Shown here: positions 1 through 11,244 of the stretch, piece after piece
Position numbering within the stretch: position 1 is the stretch's first letter
How the letters are laid out: each line of letters opens with the position of its first letter
Assembly: GCA_027318915.1 (NCBI GenBank)
Contig: DAHVOH010000037.1
Span: forward strand, 1-30,642
Direction: 5' to 3'
DNA from: Clostridiales bacterium
GTDB lineage: Bacteria; Bacillota_E; Sulfobacillia; Sulfobacillales; JAIMBI01
Length of the DNA: 30,642 nt
The notes under the pieces: generated by a model
What the model was told of the DNA's origin: nothing
The model's database searches: none
Seen by the model: only the letters and a program-made list of their open reading frames with translations
Translations under genes and position numbers: made by a program

Positions 1-224
1 GCCGGATGCCGGAGCCCTCCGGCGCATTCTGCCCCTATTGTAGGCCATTGCGGACTATCGCCGCCGGGCTCTGCCCAGTTGGCCGGCAGGGTCCGGCAAT
101 CTTCCACGGTGCGGTGCCAGGCTGCTCCGCCTCGGGACCGATGGCAGCCGCGCCGAAACATGCTACGGTCGGGTCGGAAGGAGAGGCAAATCCTGGACCG
201 TCAACGTCGCCGCGGCGGCCGCGC

Positions 225-1463
225 ATGAGCTATCGCGCGCTTGCTCGGGGCCCATACTTCCGAGCGTGGTCCGCCATGCTCCTCACAAACCTGGGCACGA
301 ACGTCGGCTGGCTGGCGATTATCTGGCTCGGAGCCGAGCGGGGCGGTGCCGGGGCCGTGGGGATCCTGACGGCGGCCTTTGCCCTTCCGGGCGTCCTGTC
401 CGGTGTCTATGCGGGGGTGGTGCTGGACCGCATTCCGCGCGCGCTCGCCATCGCACTCGACAACGGCGGACGCGCCATTCTGTACGGTCTCGTGGCCTGG
501 CTCGCCGGCGAGCCGCACTTTTCGCTGGTGTCCGTAGCGGCCCTGGTTGGGCTCGGCAGTCTCCTCACGCCCCTCAGTCAGGCCGGCATCTGGTCGTTGG
601 TCCCGGACTTGCTGGGCCCAGGTCAGACGCTCGGAGCCGCCAACGCGGCCATGAACGCCATCTGGCAGATGGCGACCCTCGCCGGCCCGGCGCTGGGCGG
701 TTTACTGACCGCCCGGTTTGGCCCCGTCCTCCCCATCGGCCTGCAGGCCGCCGCCTACGCCGTGACGGCCCTCATCATGGTGCCGCTCCGCCGGATCCGC
801 ACTGCGCCGGGCGAGGCGGCGTCGGCCTGGGCCGGACTCGGCGTGGTGTTCAGAACTCCGGCGGTCTTGGCCGTCACCGTGTTCACGTTCGCGTATTCCT
901 TCGTGTATGCCCCCCTGGAAGTAGGCCTGCCGGGGTTCGTGGCCCGCGACCTGCACGGCACCGCCGGCAGCTATGGCGTCCTCTGGGCCGTGTTTGCCGT
1001 CGGCGCCCTGGCGGGTTCATTCATCTGGGGCAGTCGGCGGAGCCTGGTGCGGTTCGGGCTCTGGCTGGCCGCCGATTTTCTAGCCTGGGGCCTGGTGATG
1101 ATAGGGTTCAGCCAGACCCGCACCGTCATCGCCGCGTTAGCGGTCATGGTCGTGGGAGGCTTCGTGTACAGCCCCTATCAGCTTTGGACCAACACCTATC
1201 TCCAGCAGACTGTGCCCGGAAATCTTCTGGGACGCCTGTTCGGCGCCTACACCGCCATCACCGGACTCGGGCTCCCGCTCGGATCGCTCGTGGCCGGCGC
1301 CGCGTCGGCGAGCGTGTCTCTCCGGCCCTTGATTGCCGCCGGCGGTGCTGCCTGCCTGCTGTTGGGCGCGAGCGCCCTCTTGGTGCCCGGCATTCGCGGC
1401 CTGCCCGATCTCAACCTAGCCGCTCCCGGAGCCGCGCCGGAATCCGGCCAGGTCTCCCTCTAG
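225..1463 (+). CDS. MFS transporter, probable drug/metabolite exporter
   Basis: Integral membrane protein of about 412 residues, the usual MFS length, with alternating hydrophobic stretches consistent with 10-12 transmembrane helices. The first helix follows a short cytoplasmic N-terminus (MSYRALARGPYFRAW). The loop between helices 2 and 3 reads GVVLDRIPRALAIA, which resembles MFS motif A (G-x-x-x-D-R-x-x-R). It looks most like proton-driven efflux carriers of the MFS_1/MFS_3 (EntS-like) type; the substrate cannot be read from sequence. The frame is open back to position 6, but the residues before 225 are Pro/Ala/Gly-rich and not membrane-like, so ATG 225 is chosen. A strong purine tract (GGAAGGAGAGG, about 177-186) lies some 38 nt upstream with no in-frame start nearby, so the start is not settled; ATG 141 is an alternative. 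No partner gene or regulator is adjacent. Confidence 0.88.
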   Translation: MSYRALARGPYFRAWSAMLLTNLGTNVGWLAIIWLGAERGGAGAVGILTAAFALPGVLSGVYAGVVLDRIPRALAIALDNGGRAILYGLVAWLAGEPHFSLVSVAALVGLGSLLTPLSQAGIWSLVPDLLGPGQTLGAANAAMNAIWQMATLAGPALGGLLTARFGPVLPIGLQAAAYAVTALIMVPLRRIRTAPGEAASAWAGLGVVFRTPAVLAVTVFTFAYSFVYAPLEVGLPGFVARDLHGTAGSYGVLWAVFAVGALAGSFIWGSRRSLVRFGLWLAADFLAWGLVMIGFSQTRTVIAALAVMVVGGFVYSPYQLWTNTYLQQTVPGNLLGRLFGAYTAITGLGLPLGSLVAGAASASVSLRPLIAAGGAACLLLGASALLVPGIRGLPDLNLAAPGAAPESGQVSL

Positions 1464-2166
1464 AACCGACGGGAAACTCGTCTTGCCGATGGGACAACGG
1501 CCGACGTTCGGATAGGCCCTGCCCGGTGAGCACAACGGCGCATCCGCTCGCGCGGGGCGGAGTTTGTGACCGGACCGTCGCCTCATGCCACCAGCCGAAC
1601 CGGATCCCCGAGCCTGGCCCGAACGCCGTTGACCGCCCCCACGGCAGCAAGCAAGACTGCGGTGTCGCGACGCCGCACGCCGCACGCGGTTCCCGGCGGC
1701 CCAAGACGAGGGGCGGGCCGGTGACGCGCGCCCGCCCGCCCACGCGGATTCGCCATCGGCCAACCCTTTCAGAAGACGTTCCGTCGAAGAGATGGCCGCG
1801 ACGACCTCTAGATCTCCAGGGGACTACGCCCGATGGCCGGAAGGGGCCAAGGACCCGGTCGCTGCGTCTTTGGGGGCCGTTCTGTGGCACCGCGCGGCAC
1901 AACGGGACCATCCAAACGACCGCCCCTCCGCCGGAGGGCTCCAGACCCTAAGACGTGTCGGTCCCGACATTTCGACCGACCGACGCGGTTTCACCTCTGC
2001 AGGGGGTTTCGTGCCGTGAGACCCCTACGCGGATTGCGCCGTCTCCGGAGCCGGCTGAGAACTTCCGCGATACGGATCTGCTCCAAATGAGCACGTCGAC
2101 TCAGCGGTCGGCCAACCAGCCGATCTATCCCGTTGGAGCTCCCGGGATCGCAGTGTTCCGTGACAC

Positions 2167-2195
2167 TTGATCGCAAGAAGCGAGCATGGTATACT
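2167..2195 (+). promoter_or_regulatory. Sigma-A/sigma-70-like promoter
   Basis: TTGATC (-35, 2167-2172), a 17-nt spacer, then TATACT (-10, 2190-2195): four of six and five of six consensus matches at the ideal spacing, inside a locally AT-richer patch. It points towards katG but lies about 830 bases upstream of the katG start. It may drive a long leader, a small RNA or a lost gene. Confidence 0.5.
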
Positions 2196-2693
2196 TCGTC
2201 CTAGATAGTATGGAGTCTGCCAAGATATCTTGTCGCTTTACTGAGTGACGATCCTAAGCGCGAGTACCCCAGGCGAAGCTCATCCATCGGGCTCGACGGC
2301 GACAGTATCGGGACCGCCGTGTCGGAAGCCAGTCACGACAGAGGGCAGCGCGATCCGCAACGGCAAATCCGGCGCGTGGCCGGAGCGCGTTCCCGTCGGC
2401 GGGATCCACACCGCCGTTTCATGGGCGTCGTGGGACACCCCGTGAACCGGTGGTCGCAGGCGGTTCAGCGGCCAAGAGCTGGGAAGCTCGCTCGTTCGCT
2501 GGACCGGCAGGATCCTCGCTGCCGCGGCCGGAAGGAGACGGGACTAATGAGAGAATCAGGTGTTGAGAAGCTCCTCCGACCCGGGCTCAGGGTCATTCCG
2601 TGAACGGGCGTGCCGGATACACTGGCCCATCGGGTGCCGATAGGGCCGGCGCAGAGGGTTCGACCGCGTCTCCGTTGGGGCCGGATGGAATGA

Positions 2694-5213
<2,520 letters not shown>

Positions 5214-5267
5214 GGGGACTGGCGGTTGGAGTCGGCCCCTCGATCCGGCTCCAACCGCCCTGTCCCC
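5214..5267 (+). terminator. Long hairpin after katG
   Basis: Fifteen-base-pair stem with one G-U pair, 5221-5235 against 5245-5259 (core GGCGGTTGGAG / CTCCAACCGCC), extended by an outer GGGGAC / GTCCCC stem (5214-5219 and 5262-5267). It starts at the base after the stop codon. There is no clear T-run, so termination may rely on the stem alone. Confidence 0.7.
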
Positions 5268-5704
5268 CATTACCCGTGACCCGGGAGGACCCTCAGGACT
5301 GCGCGGGAAACACCCGGCGCCTATGCATGATGCGCGCCGAATCTAAGGTCCCGGTGCGGTTCGGCGGGTCCGCGACCGGCCGGTCGGCGCACCGCGTGCG
5401 TCCCCTACATCCCGGACCCGGCCCCCGCGATCCGGCGCAATGCTCACGGAAGAATGCGGCGGATGGTCGCAGTCTACGATAACCCGCCGGTCGTCTCCGC
5501 CCGGTGTCGACTGGCGACGACCACGCCGGCGTTCACCGAAGTGGCCAATGATCAACAGGCGGCCGCGGCTCTTCGGAGGTTGGTGCCCGGTCTCGGTCTG
5601 CAATGGCTCGGGGCGCTGGCGTGTGGGCAGACGGCCCTCGCCCCCGCACCGGAATTTGTGGGTCTGGCGTCGGCCCTTCGTTCCAAGTCTCCACGGTCGG
5701 GCGC

Positions 5705-6262
5705 ATGCTGTTTACGGTGGACGCGCAGACCATCAGGATGTACCCCGAAGTGCACACGGGTTGGGGAATGTGGGCGCCCGGCCTCGGCATGGAGAGGAGC
5801 ACTCTGGATTTTCGCGGCGTGGGATTCCTGGCGGGATCTCTCAATGGGCTTGCGTGCGCCGTCGGTTTTCTGCATAACCGGTACACCGACGAGGCTATCC
5901 GTACGCTGGTGCTGAGCCAAGTCCCCAGATATCTCGTGCCCATCCGTCAACAATCGGAGCTTGCTCCCGGCGCGCCGGTGTTCCTGGGGGGCGAGTTCAG
6001 CCGCCCTCCAGAGAAACGCGGGACGCTGAGGACCGGCGTCCCCGACGCTCTGGCGGTGGGTCTGTTGCCGGCCGACTGTCCTCCCGCGGCAAAGCCGGAC
6101 GGCACGACCCGATCCGGCAATCTGCACGACTACTGGTACACGACGGCCGCTCCCACCGATCCCACTCCGACCGGCTTTGCGACGCCGCATCCCGGCGTAT
6201 TTGTAGCTACGATGGGCGATGACGGGTCCGATCATGCGCTCGTCACGCTCACCGTCACGTAG
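5705..6262 (+). CDS. Hypothetical protein, possibly the 3' part of a frameshifted gene
   Basis: Not recognised. From about 5690 to the stop at 6262 this frame has coding-like composition (third positions mostly G/C, balanced amino acids, phrases such as TGWGMWAPGLGMERSTLDF). ATG 5705 is the first conservative start but has no good SD. Coding character appears to continue upstream in a different frame from ATG 5454 (ATTTPAFTEVANDQQAAAAL), which suggests one gene of about 265 codons (5454-6262) broken by a single frameshift near 5660-5690. The C-terminal part is rich in Thr, Pro and Gly with no obvious membrane helix and may be an exported or beta-rich domain. It follows katG by about 0.2 kb after a terminator and is convergent with the next gene. 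No function assigned. Confidence 0.45.
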   Translation: MLFTVDAQTIRMYPEVHTGWGMWAPGLGMERSTLDFRGVGFLAGSLNGLACAVGFLHNRYTDEAIRTLVLSQVPRYLVPIRQQSELAPGAPVFLGGEFSRPPEKRGTLRTGVPDALAVGLLPADCPPAAKPDGTTRSGNLHDYWYTTAAPTDPTPTGFATPHPGVFVATMGDDGSDHALVTLTVT

Positions 6263-6572
6263 CGGCAGAGGCCCAGGCCTAGAGAGGCCGACGTGGACAT
6301 CCCCGGGCCAGGCTTCTGCCCCCGCCACCGCGCGCGGGGAACCGGGCCATGTCTTCACAGGCGGGCCCAAACGCCGGGCACCCAACGGTGTCCCGCTCAC
6401 AGACTTCCGCTTTTGTCGCCGTGGCCAGCCGGCACCGCAGCCTCCGGTCCCGCTCAAGCCATGTCGCGTCGCCATCCGCCGTGGCGGGAGCGTCCGTGTG
6501 CGCATCGTCTTGGCGGCGAAGCGAGCGCACGCCGCCCCCGTCGCTGGCTCTTGGGCCCCCGTCACCGGGCCA
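6263..6572. other. Convergent intergenic spacer
   Basis: About 310 bases between two converging genes. Short GGCC repeats at about 6270-6290 could form a small hairpin. No gene seen. Confidence 0.4.
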
Positions 6573-7241
6573 TTACCGGCGATCGGCCCAGAGCGCCATG
6601 TCCACCCGGCGCGGTGTCCATTTCGTCGAGCCGAAGCGCGCATTGAGATCGGCGCCCTGCCGGCGCAGGATGGCGATCAGGACGGCAGCCTCGGTGAGAG
6701 TCAGCGATCCCGAACTCTTGCGGCTGCCATAGGGCTTGGGAAACAATTTCCGGTGCATGCGGAGAATAGCGGCCCGCTCGGGGAGACACTCGACTCCCGC
6801 CAAGGCATCGACGACGAATTGGTCGACGGTGCCGAACTTCTCAGGGAACAAGACGGCCAGTAGCCCGGAACCCCCCGCCGGACCCAGACCGTGTATGCGG
6901 GTCGCGATCTCGAGGCCCTGTGGGATGTCTTCCCGATCAAACGCAAACAGGGCGGTCTGAATTTGCCCGAGTTCAGAAAACCCCGGATCTTCCATCTGAT
7001 GGCGCACCAACTGTCCACGGGTGGACCCCAAGCGATTGTCTGCCGTGAATTTCCACACGAAATACCGGCCGTAAAGCCATTCATAGAACTGGGCCGGCGT
7101 CAGCCGCTGAATGGAGCGCCAATCCAGGATATCCAACTCGCGCTCGATAGCTTCGCGATTTGGTTTGACCAATCTCCAGTATCGATTCAAGAGATCGTCC
7201 CAGTCCGCTTCCGAGCCCCCACACCAAAAGGCATCGTTCAT
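6573..7241 (-). CDS. HhH-GPD-like protein, DNA-glycosylase-type fold
   Basis: 222-residue soluble protein. The centre (residues about 114-147) carries a helix-hairpin-helix-like element, IHGLGPAGGSGLLAVLF, followed by FGTVDQFVVDAL. In HhH-GPD base-excision glycosylases the hairpin LPGVGPxxA is followed by a V-D-x-x-V segment holding the catalytic Asp; Asp140 here is in the equivalent place. The C-terminus (WTPRRVDMALWA) is a helical motif often seen in this kind of protein. The lysine used by bifunctional glycosylases is not obvious. A DNA-binding or base-repair role is inference; a divergent non-catalytic HhH protein is the alternative. The chosen start, ATG 7241, has SD GGGGGAAG about 5 nt upstream; an upstream start at 7277 is less likely. 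Confidence 0.8.
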   Translation of the reverse strand: MNDAFWCGGSEADWDDLLNRYWRLVKPNREAIERELDILDWRSIQRLTPAQFYEWLYGRYFVWKFTADNRLGSTRGQLVRHQMEDPGFSELGQIQTALFAFDREDIPQGLEIATRIHGLGPAGGSGLLAVLFPEKFGTVDQFVVDALAGVECLPERAAILRMHRKLFPKPYGSRKSSGSLTLTEAAVLIAILRRQGADLNARFGSTKWTPRRVDMALWADRR

Positions 7242-8156
7242 AGGGCTTCCCCCCAATGTTCTGTGCATAACCGGCACGTTTCTTGGCAGCCGCGACGTGT
7301 CCTCTTGCCGTCACCCGTCGGTCGAGCCGCTGTCGCCCTCCGCTGACCGGTCCTGAGTGGCCGCACTGCCCAATACTCACGCGCCGTGGTCCCCAGCGGC
7401 CGTCGTCAGCCATCGGCCAATTCCCCAGCACATCCGGTGTCATCCAATAGGAGTATATACTCCTTGTATCCGATAGCCAACACCCTAAGAAAAACAGTCT
7501 CCCACGTCATAGGACCACCGACACATCGGGTTGCACGGGCGAGGGTGACAGCGTAGTACCTCAACTTGCCCCACCTGGTTTACACGGAGGAGCGCCATCC
7601 GGACCGACTCACCTATGATGCGGAGACGGGAGACGATGGGTCCGGCCACGCCGTTTCCGAGACAATCCGGAAAGACAGCGATCTCGCCCGCGCGCTCCCG
7701 ATCCCCCTGGAGATTGCCCCGAGAGCCACCGCCGGGACCATGGCCGTCCCACGGATCCCCGCGCGGATTGTCTGGCCACCCGTCCTGCGCGGCGACCCCG
7801 GCGTCAGGGCGGAGAACGGTTCGGACCGCGCACCCACGGCCGGGACGCCGCAATCTCCGGCTTGAGGCCGGGGTCGTTGATGATGGCGGCCCTGTCTTCG
7901 CCCCACGATGAATCCATAGTGCCAGTGGGGAATTTTCCCCATGGGGCGATCGGTGACACCATGGGGAGTTCTCCGGATGTCGGCGGGACGCTCGTCCAAT
8001 TACCATAGACGCGGTGCCGCCGATGGTGGAACAGCCTGGTAATCGACCCTGATACGTCGCACCGCCCAGGTAGCGAACCCAGGGGCCCTGTCCCGGGGTG
8101 GACGGAGTGGAGTCACCCGTCGGCGCCCAGCCCATCGCTCAGAGAGGAGGGTCCCT
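7242..8156. other. Divergent intergenic region
   Basis: About 0.9 kb between divergent genes. It holds a perfect 16-bp palindrome at 7449-7464 and a short inverted repeat GGGGAA-TT-TTCCCC at 7927-7940. Open frames on both strands here give Arg/Pro/Gly-rich translations with no motif, and I do not accept any of them as a gene. Confidence 0.5.
7449..7464. promoter_or_regulatory. Perfect 16-bp palindrome, candidate operator
   Basis: AGGAGTATATACTCCT is an exact dyad in a locally AT-richer patch, about 210 bases upstream of the HhH gene start (minus strand) and 690 bases upstream of the glycine-rich gene. Its length and TATATA core suit a dimeric HTH repressor site. No regulator gene is nearby, so the binding protein is unknown. 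Confidence 0.4.
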
Positions 8157-9020
8157 ATGTTATCGAAACTTCGAGGCCGTGGGGGGTTCGTACGTCTGGC
8201 GAGCATCGCCGCCGCGCTCTTGGCGGGCGTACTATTGGTGGCCAGCCAGAGCTTCGCGCAAAGCAATCAGACCATCATCACGGCCTGTGTCCACAAGGGC
8301 GGGCCGCTCTTCATAGCCAGTCGCCAGTGCGCTCAGCCGAACGAAACCGAGCTGCAATGGCCCAGTGAAACCGCGTTTCAGAGTCTGGCAGCTCAGGTCA
8401 CCGTGCCGCCGGAAACCTCCTATACGACAGCGGGTTCGTACATGTACACGGTGCCCAACGGCGTGCACGAGTTGAAGGTGGAGGCCTGGGGCGGCGGTGG
8501 CGGAGGTGGCGGGTCGGTTGGAGCTTTGGCCGGTGGCGGTGGCGGGTCGGGTGCCTATGTCAAAGCCGTCGTCTCGGTGACGCCTGGTGAGCAACTCACC
8601 ATCATGGTGGGTGCGGCCGGCGTCGGAGGCACGGGCACCAACTTTGTCCCGAGGGCCGAAGCGGGAACGAACGGTGGGACGTCGTCCGTCACGGTCGGCA
8701 AGACCGTGCTGGTGGAGGCAACCGGCGGCGTGGGCGGAGGATCGGGCGAGACCGGCACGGCCGGAGCCGCCGGTCACTTCGCCACCACTAACGTGGCACT
8801 CTCTGCTGCCATGACGGCGGGCACGGCAGCCCAAAACGCCGCCGTCAACTGTGTAACCGGCACGACAGGGATCACCGGAACGGGCGGCGGGATTCCCGGC
8901 ACAGCGGGCGCCGGAGGCAACGGCGGGGCAGGCACCTGCAGCATTGGCGGGCCGTTCGCCAGCGGAGGCCCAGGCCAAACCGGTGCCGTGCTGCTGGTTC
9001 CTGTAACGACCGGCTCCTGA
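8157..9020 (+). CDS. Secreted glycine-rich surface protein
   Basis: 287 residues. An N-terminal signal peptide is clear: basic start MLSKLRGRGG, hydrophobic core to about residue 30, Ala-x-Ala-type cleavage near SFAQ (residue 34). Residues 40-70 form a small two-cysteine module (ITACVHKGG...CAQPNETELQW) similar in layout to the C-V-x-K...C...E-x-x-L-x-W repeats seen in exported proteins. Residues about 93-112 (SYMYTVPNGVHELKVEAWG) resemble the beta-sandwich lead-in of glycine-rich phage-tail-like and adhesin proteins. The rest is Gly/Ala/Thr-rich, including an eight-glycine run near residue 112 and further GGxGG blocks. SD GAGAGGAGG (8142-8150) precedes ATG 8157. Probable role: extracellular or wall-associated structural or adhesive protein. 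The region is GC-skewed and repeat-prone, so length may vary between strains. Confidence 0.85.
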   Translation: MLSKLRGRGGFVRLASIAAALLAGVLLVASQSFAQSNQTIITACVHKGGPLFIASRQCAQPNETELQWPSETAFQSLAAQVTVPPETSYTTAGSYMYTVPNGVHELKVEAWGGGGGGGGSVGALAGGGGGSGAYVKAVVSVTPGEQLTIMVGAAGVGGTGTNFVPRAEAGTNGGTSSVTVGKTVLVEATGGVGGGSGETGTAGAAGHFATTNVALSAAMTAGTAAQNAAVNCVTGTTGITGTGGGIPGTAGAGGNGGAGTCSIGGPFASGGPGQTGAVLLVPVTTGS

Positions 9021-9957
9021 TGGACCCCGAATAGCGCCGGACCCCCTGCACAGCGACGAAGCCGCCCGTGATCAAGCGGTCGGGTTCGCGCCCTGTACAG
9101 AACCGCCCCGGCCATCCGTGCAGCCGCCTCGTGTCCGCGCGCGGATCGAACAGCGGAACACTCCAAATGGATCCCTGCAGGGTCAACCCCGTAAAGCTCC
9201 GCCCTTCAGGGCCGAGCTTTACGGGGATCCTAATAAGCCGCTGGCTCGGTTCTGGTGGTTCCATGGGAAATGCCCCCTTGCCGTTTCCAGAACGAAGCGA
9301 CAGTTCGTACCCCAGGTCCGCCGCCCGTGAACCATCACATGGTTCTCATACCGCCCGTTGTTTTCAGTCATGGCCTATGCCCGCATGGGAGGTGATCTCC
9401 ATTCCATTCGATCAAGAGGATCGCAAGGCCAAGTTGTTGGGTGGTGGTACTAAACAGTAGCCGAATTGTTGGGCACGATGGGCCATGCCCGTCGGCTTTT
9501 CGTTCGTGAGCCCCAAATCCCTCTTGCTTGGATCTTGTCCAAGCGGGTAACGTCCGCCAGCTACCCCACAACGCACGCTCCACCCTACACCACCGGCTAG
9601 GCTCTCTACACAAGTGCCTGCCAGTCCATAGGCCGACTCGGAGTCGTACGTCCACAGGCCCCTCGCGTCCAAAAGATGGGACGGGGAACCATCCTCCCAG
9701 TTAGACCCGCGGATACTGACGCACATCGCGACCGCCGCACGGGACCCCGAACGATGCCAGCCGCCCCCGCCCGCTCCTCCCGCAAGGGCCGGACGACCAG
9801 CGGACGCTTTCGGCAATGGCGGGCACTGCGCGCCGAGGGCCCTTTACCGGCCCCACCGCTCTCCGACGAGTCGCCGCGAACCAAGCGAACGGAGCCCGCT
9901 ACCCGCCGATCGCCTTGTTCGTGGTGGCGCCGGCCCCGCATCCCCGTCTCTCGCCCG
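9021..9957. other. Convergent intergenic region
   Basis: About 0.94 kb between converging genes. Apart from the strong hairpin at 9187-9226 I see no gene; the open frames here give Arg/Pro/Ser-rich translations. A slightly AT-richer patch lies at 9380-9480. Confidence 0.5.
9187..9226. repeat. Strong hairpin, bidirectional terminator or IS200/IS605-type end
   Basis: Thirteen-base-pair perfect arms CCCCGTAAAGCTC (9187-9199) and GAGCTTTACGGGG (9214-9226). A C-C mismatch follows, then an inner GCCC / GGGC stem closed by a TTCA loop. It sits between converging genes, which suits a bidirectional terminator. The GCCCTTCAGGGC tip also resembles the subterminal right-end hairpins of IS200/IS605 elements. 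No tnpA or tnpB remnant is convincing. Confidence 0.6.
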
Positions 9958-11244
9958 CTATCCACCGTCCGCCGGCGCCACAAACGCGTACCGCACTGTC
10001 TGAAACTCCTGCCGGAACGCGGCCACGGCGCGTCGCGTCTCGGCGGCCCCGTCCGGATTGTCGAGCGCCCGGCTCACGAAGTCGGCGACGACGGGCATAT
10101 GCTCGGGACCGAGTCCCCAGCGGGTGATCTCCTGGACTCCCAAACGGATGCCGGAGAACTCCACGGGTCCAGCCCCCAGGGGGAGAGGAATGCCGCTGAA
10201 GAAGACGTTGCTGGCCTCGGCCCTCCGCGCGGCGGGCGTGCCCCCGCCCCACCGCGCCGCCTCCAACGCCACCAGGTGGCTTTGGGTCCACGGTTCTCCC
10301 GCAGCCGGTCGCCAGACGGGAAGGCCCTGCCCAGCCAGTGCTTCCGCCAACCGCGCCGCGTTCAGCAAGGACTGCGCGGCGTAGGCCCGCCCAAACTCGA
10401 CCATTTCCATCGCCGCGACGGCCAGTCCCGCCACGCGTGCCATGTCGAAGTTGGCTGTGAGTCCGGGATAGGCGATGCCACGAATCCGTTCCGCCAAGGC
10501 GGCATCATTGGTCAGGACCAGCCCGCCGGCCGGGCCGCCGAAACTCTTGTAGGTCGACATGGTGACCACGTCGACTCCTTCCGCCAGCGGCGCCTGGAAG
10601 AACCCGGCAGCCACCAGCCCCGACACATGCGCCGCGTCGTACATGAGGCGAGCGCCCACGGCGTCGGCCACCTGCCGCCCTAAAGCCAGCTCGTAGGGGC
10701 GGAGCGGCAGGCTTGATCCCAACACCAAGAGCTTCGGCCGCACGCGCCGCACTTCGCGTCGCCACGCATCCCAGTCAATCGCGTGGCTGCCGGGCACATG
10801 AGGGATCGGATGCACGTCAAGCCGGTACAAGCCGGCCGCGCCATAGGCTTGATGGGTGGCATGACCCGCCGCTTCCGGTGGCTCGGAAAAAATCGCGTCA
10901 CCCGGCTCCGTCGTGGCCATGTACGCGTACAAATTCGCCATCGACCCGCTGAGCACCCGGTATTCCACGTAGCGGGCTTCAAACAGCTGCTGCAGGAGGG
11001 TGGACAACGAGCGCTCAATCTCATCGCTGAACCGGAGGCCGGTTTCGTACTTGTCACCGGGGTCGCCCAAGCTGGGCCGGCTGTTCAACGTCGTGGCCAT
11101 CGCACGGCGCACCAGCGGACTCTGAATGTTGGTTCCCGCATACAGGTTGAGGCCGTCGCGGTCCACCCAAACCTCGCTCGCGTGAATCCAGTCCAGGATC
11201 TGCATAACCTGATCGACCGCTCCGGGCTGCCCCACCGTCCCCAT
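9958..11244 (-). CDS. SHMT-like PLP-dependent enzyme (divergent glycine hydroxymethyltransferase paralogue)
   Basis: 428-residue fold-type I PLP enzyme of the serine hydroxymethyltransferase family. Family landmarks: SGSMANLYAY (99-108, cofactor phosphate loop), GHATHQ (127-132), YDAAHVSGL with Asp203 and His206 stacking on and pairing with PLP, Schiff-base Lys233 in STYKSFGGPAGG, and a carboxylate-binding Arg in SGIRLGVQEITRWG. It departs from true GlyA. The His before the lysine is Tyr232. In the segment matching E. coli NKYAEGYPGKRY this protein reads SRPSLGDPGDKY, so Tyr55 and Glu57 become Pro57 and Leu59. The A-S-E-N motif is A-G-T-N. A folate-dependent serine reaction is therefore doubtful; an aldolase, transaldolase or alpha-substituted-amino-acid activity is plausible (inference). 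AGGAGG lies about 10 nt before ATG 11244. It sits 264 bases downstream of the esterase gene on the same strand. Confidence 0.9.
   Translation of the reverse strand: MGTVGQPGAVDQVMQILDWIHASEVWVDRDGLNLYAGTNIQSPLVRRAMATTLNSRPSLGDPGDKYETGLRFSDEIERSLSTLLQQLFEARYVEYRVLSGSMANLYAYMATTEPGDAIFSEPPEAAGHATHQAYGAAGLYRLDVHPIPHVPGSHAIDWDAWRREVRRVRPKLLVLGSSLPLRPYELALGRQVADAVGARLMYDAAHVSGLVAAGFFQAPLAEGVDVVTMSTYKSFGGPAGGLVLTNDAALAERIRGIAYPGLTANFDMARVAGLAVAAMEMVEFGRAYAAQSLLNAARLAEALAGQGLPVWRPAAGEPWTQSHLVALEAARWGGGTPAARRAEASNVFFSGIPLPLGAGPVEFSGIRLGVQEITRWGLGPEHMPVVADFVSRALDNPDGAAETRRAVAAFRQEFQTVRYAFVAPADGG

Noticed and set aside
266..1951. 561-codon open frame overlapping the MFS gene
   Set aside because: Arg/Pro/His-rich shadow frame of the transporter; no motif, and it runs through GC-rich non-coding DNA.
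2319..2603. Possible group II intron or IS fragment upstream of katG
   Set aside because: Arg-rich translation only suggested it; no reverse-transcriptase or intron RNA domain V-like sequence was recognised.
7485..8135. Possible transposase remnant in the gap before the glycine-rich gene
   Set aside because: Overlapping frames on both strands were examined for DDE or zinc-finger motifs and none was found.
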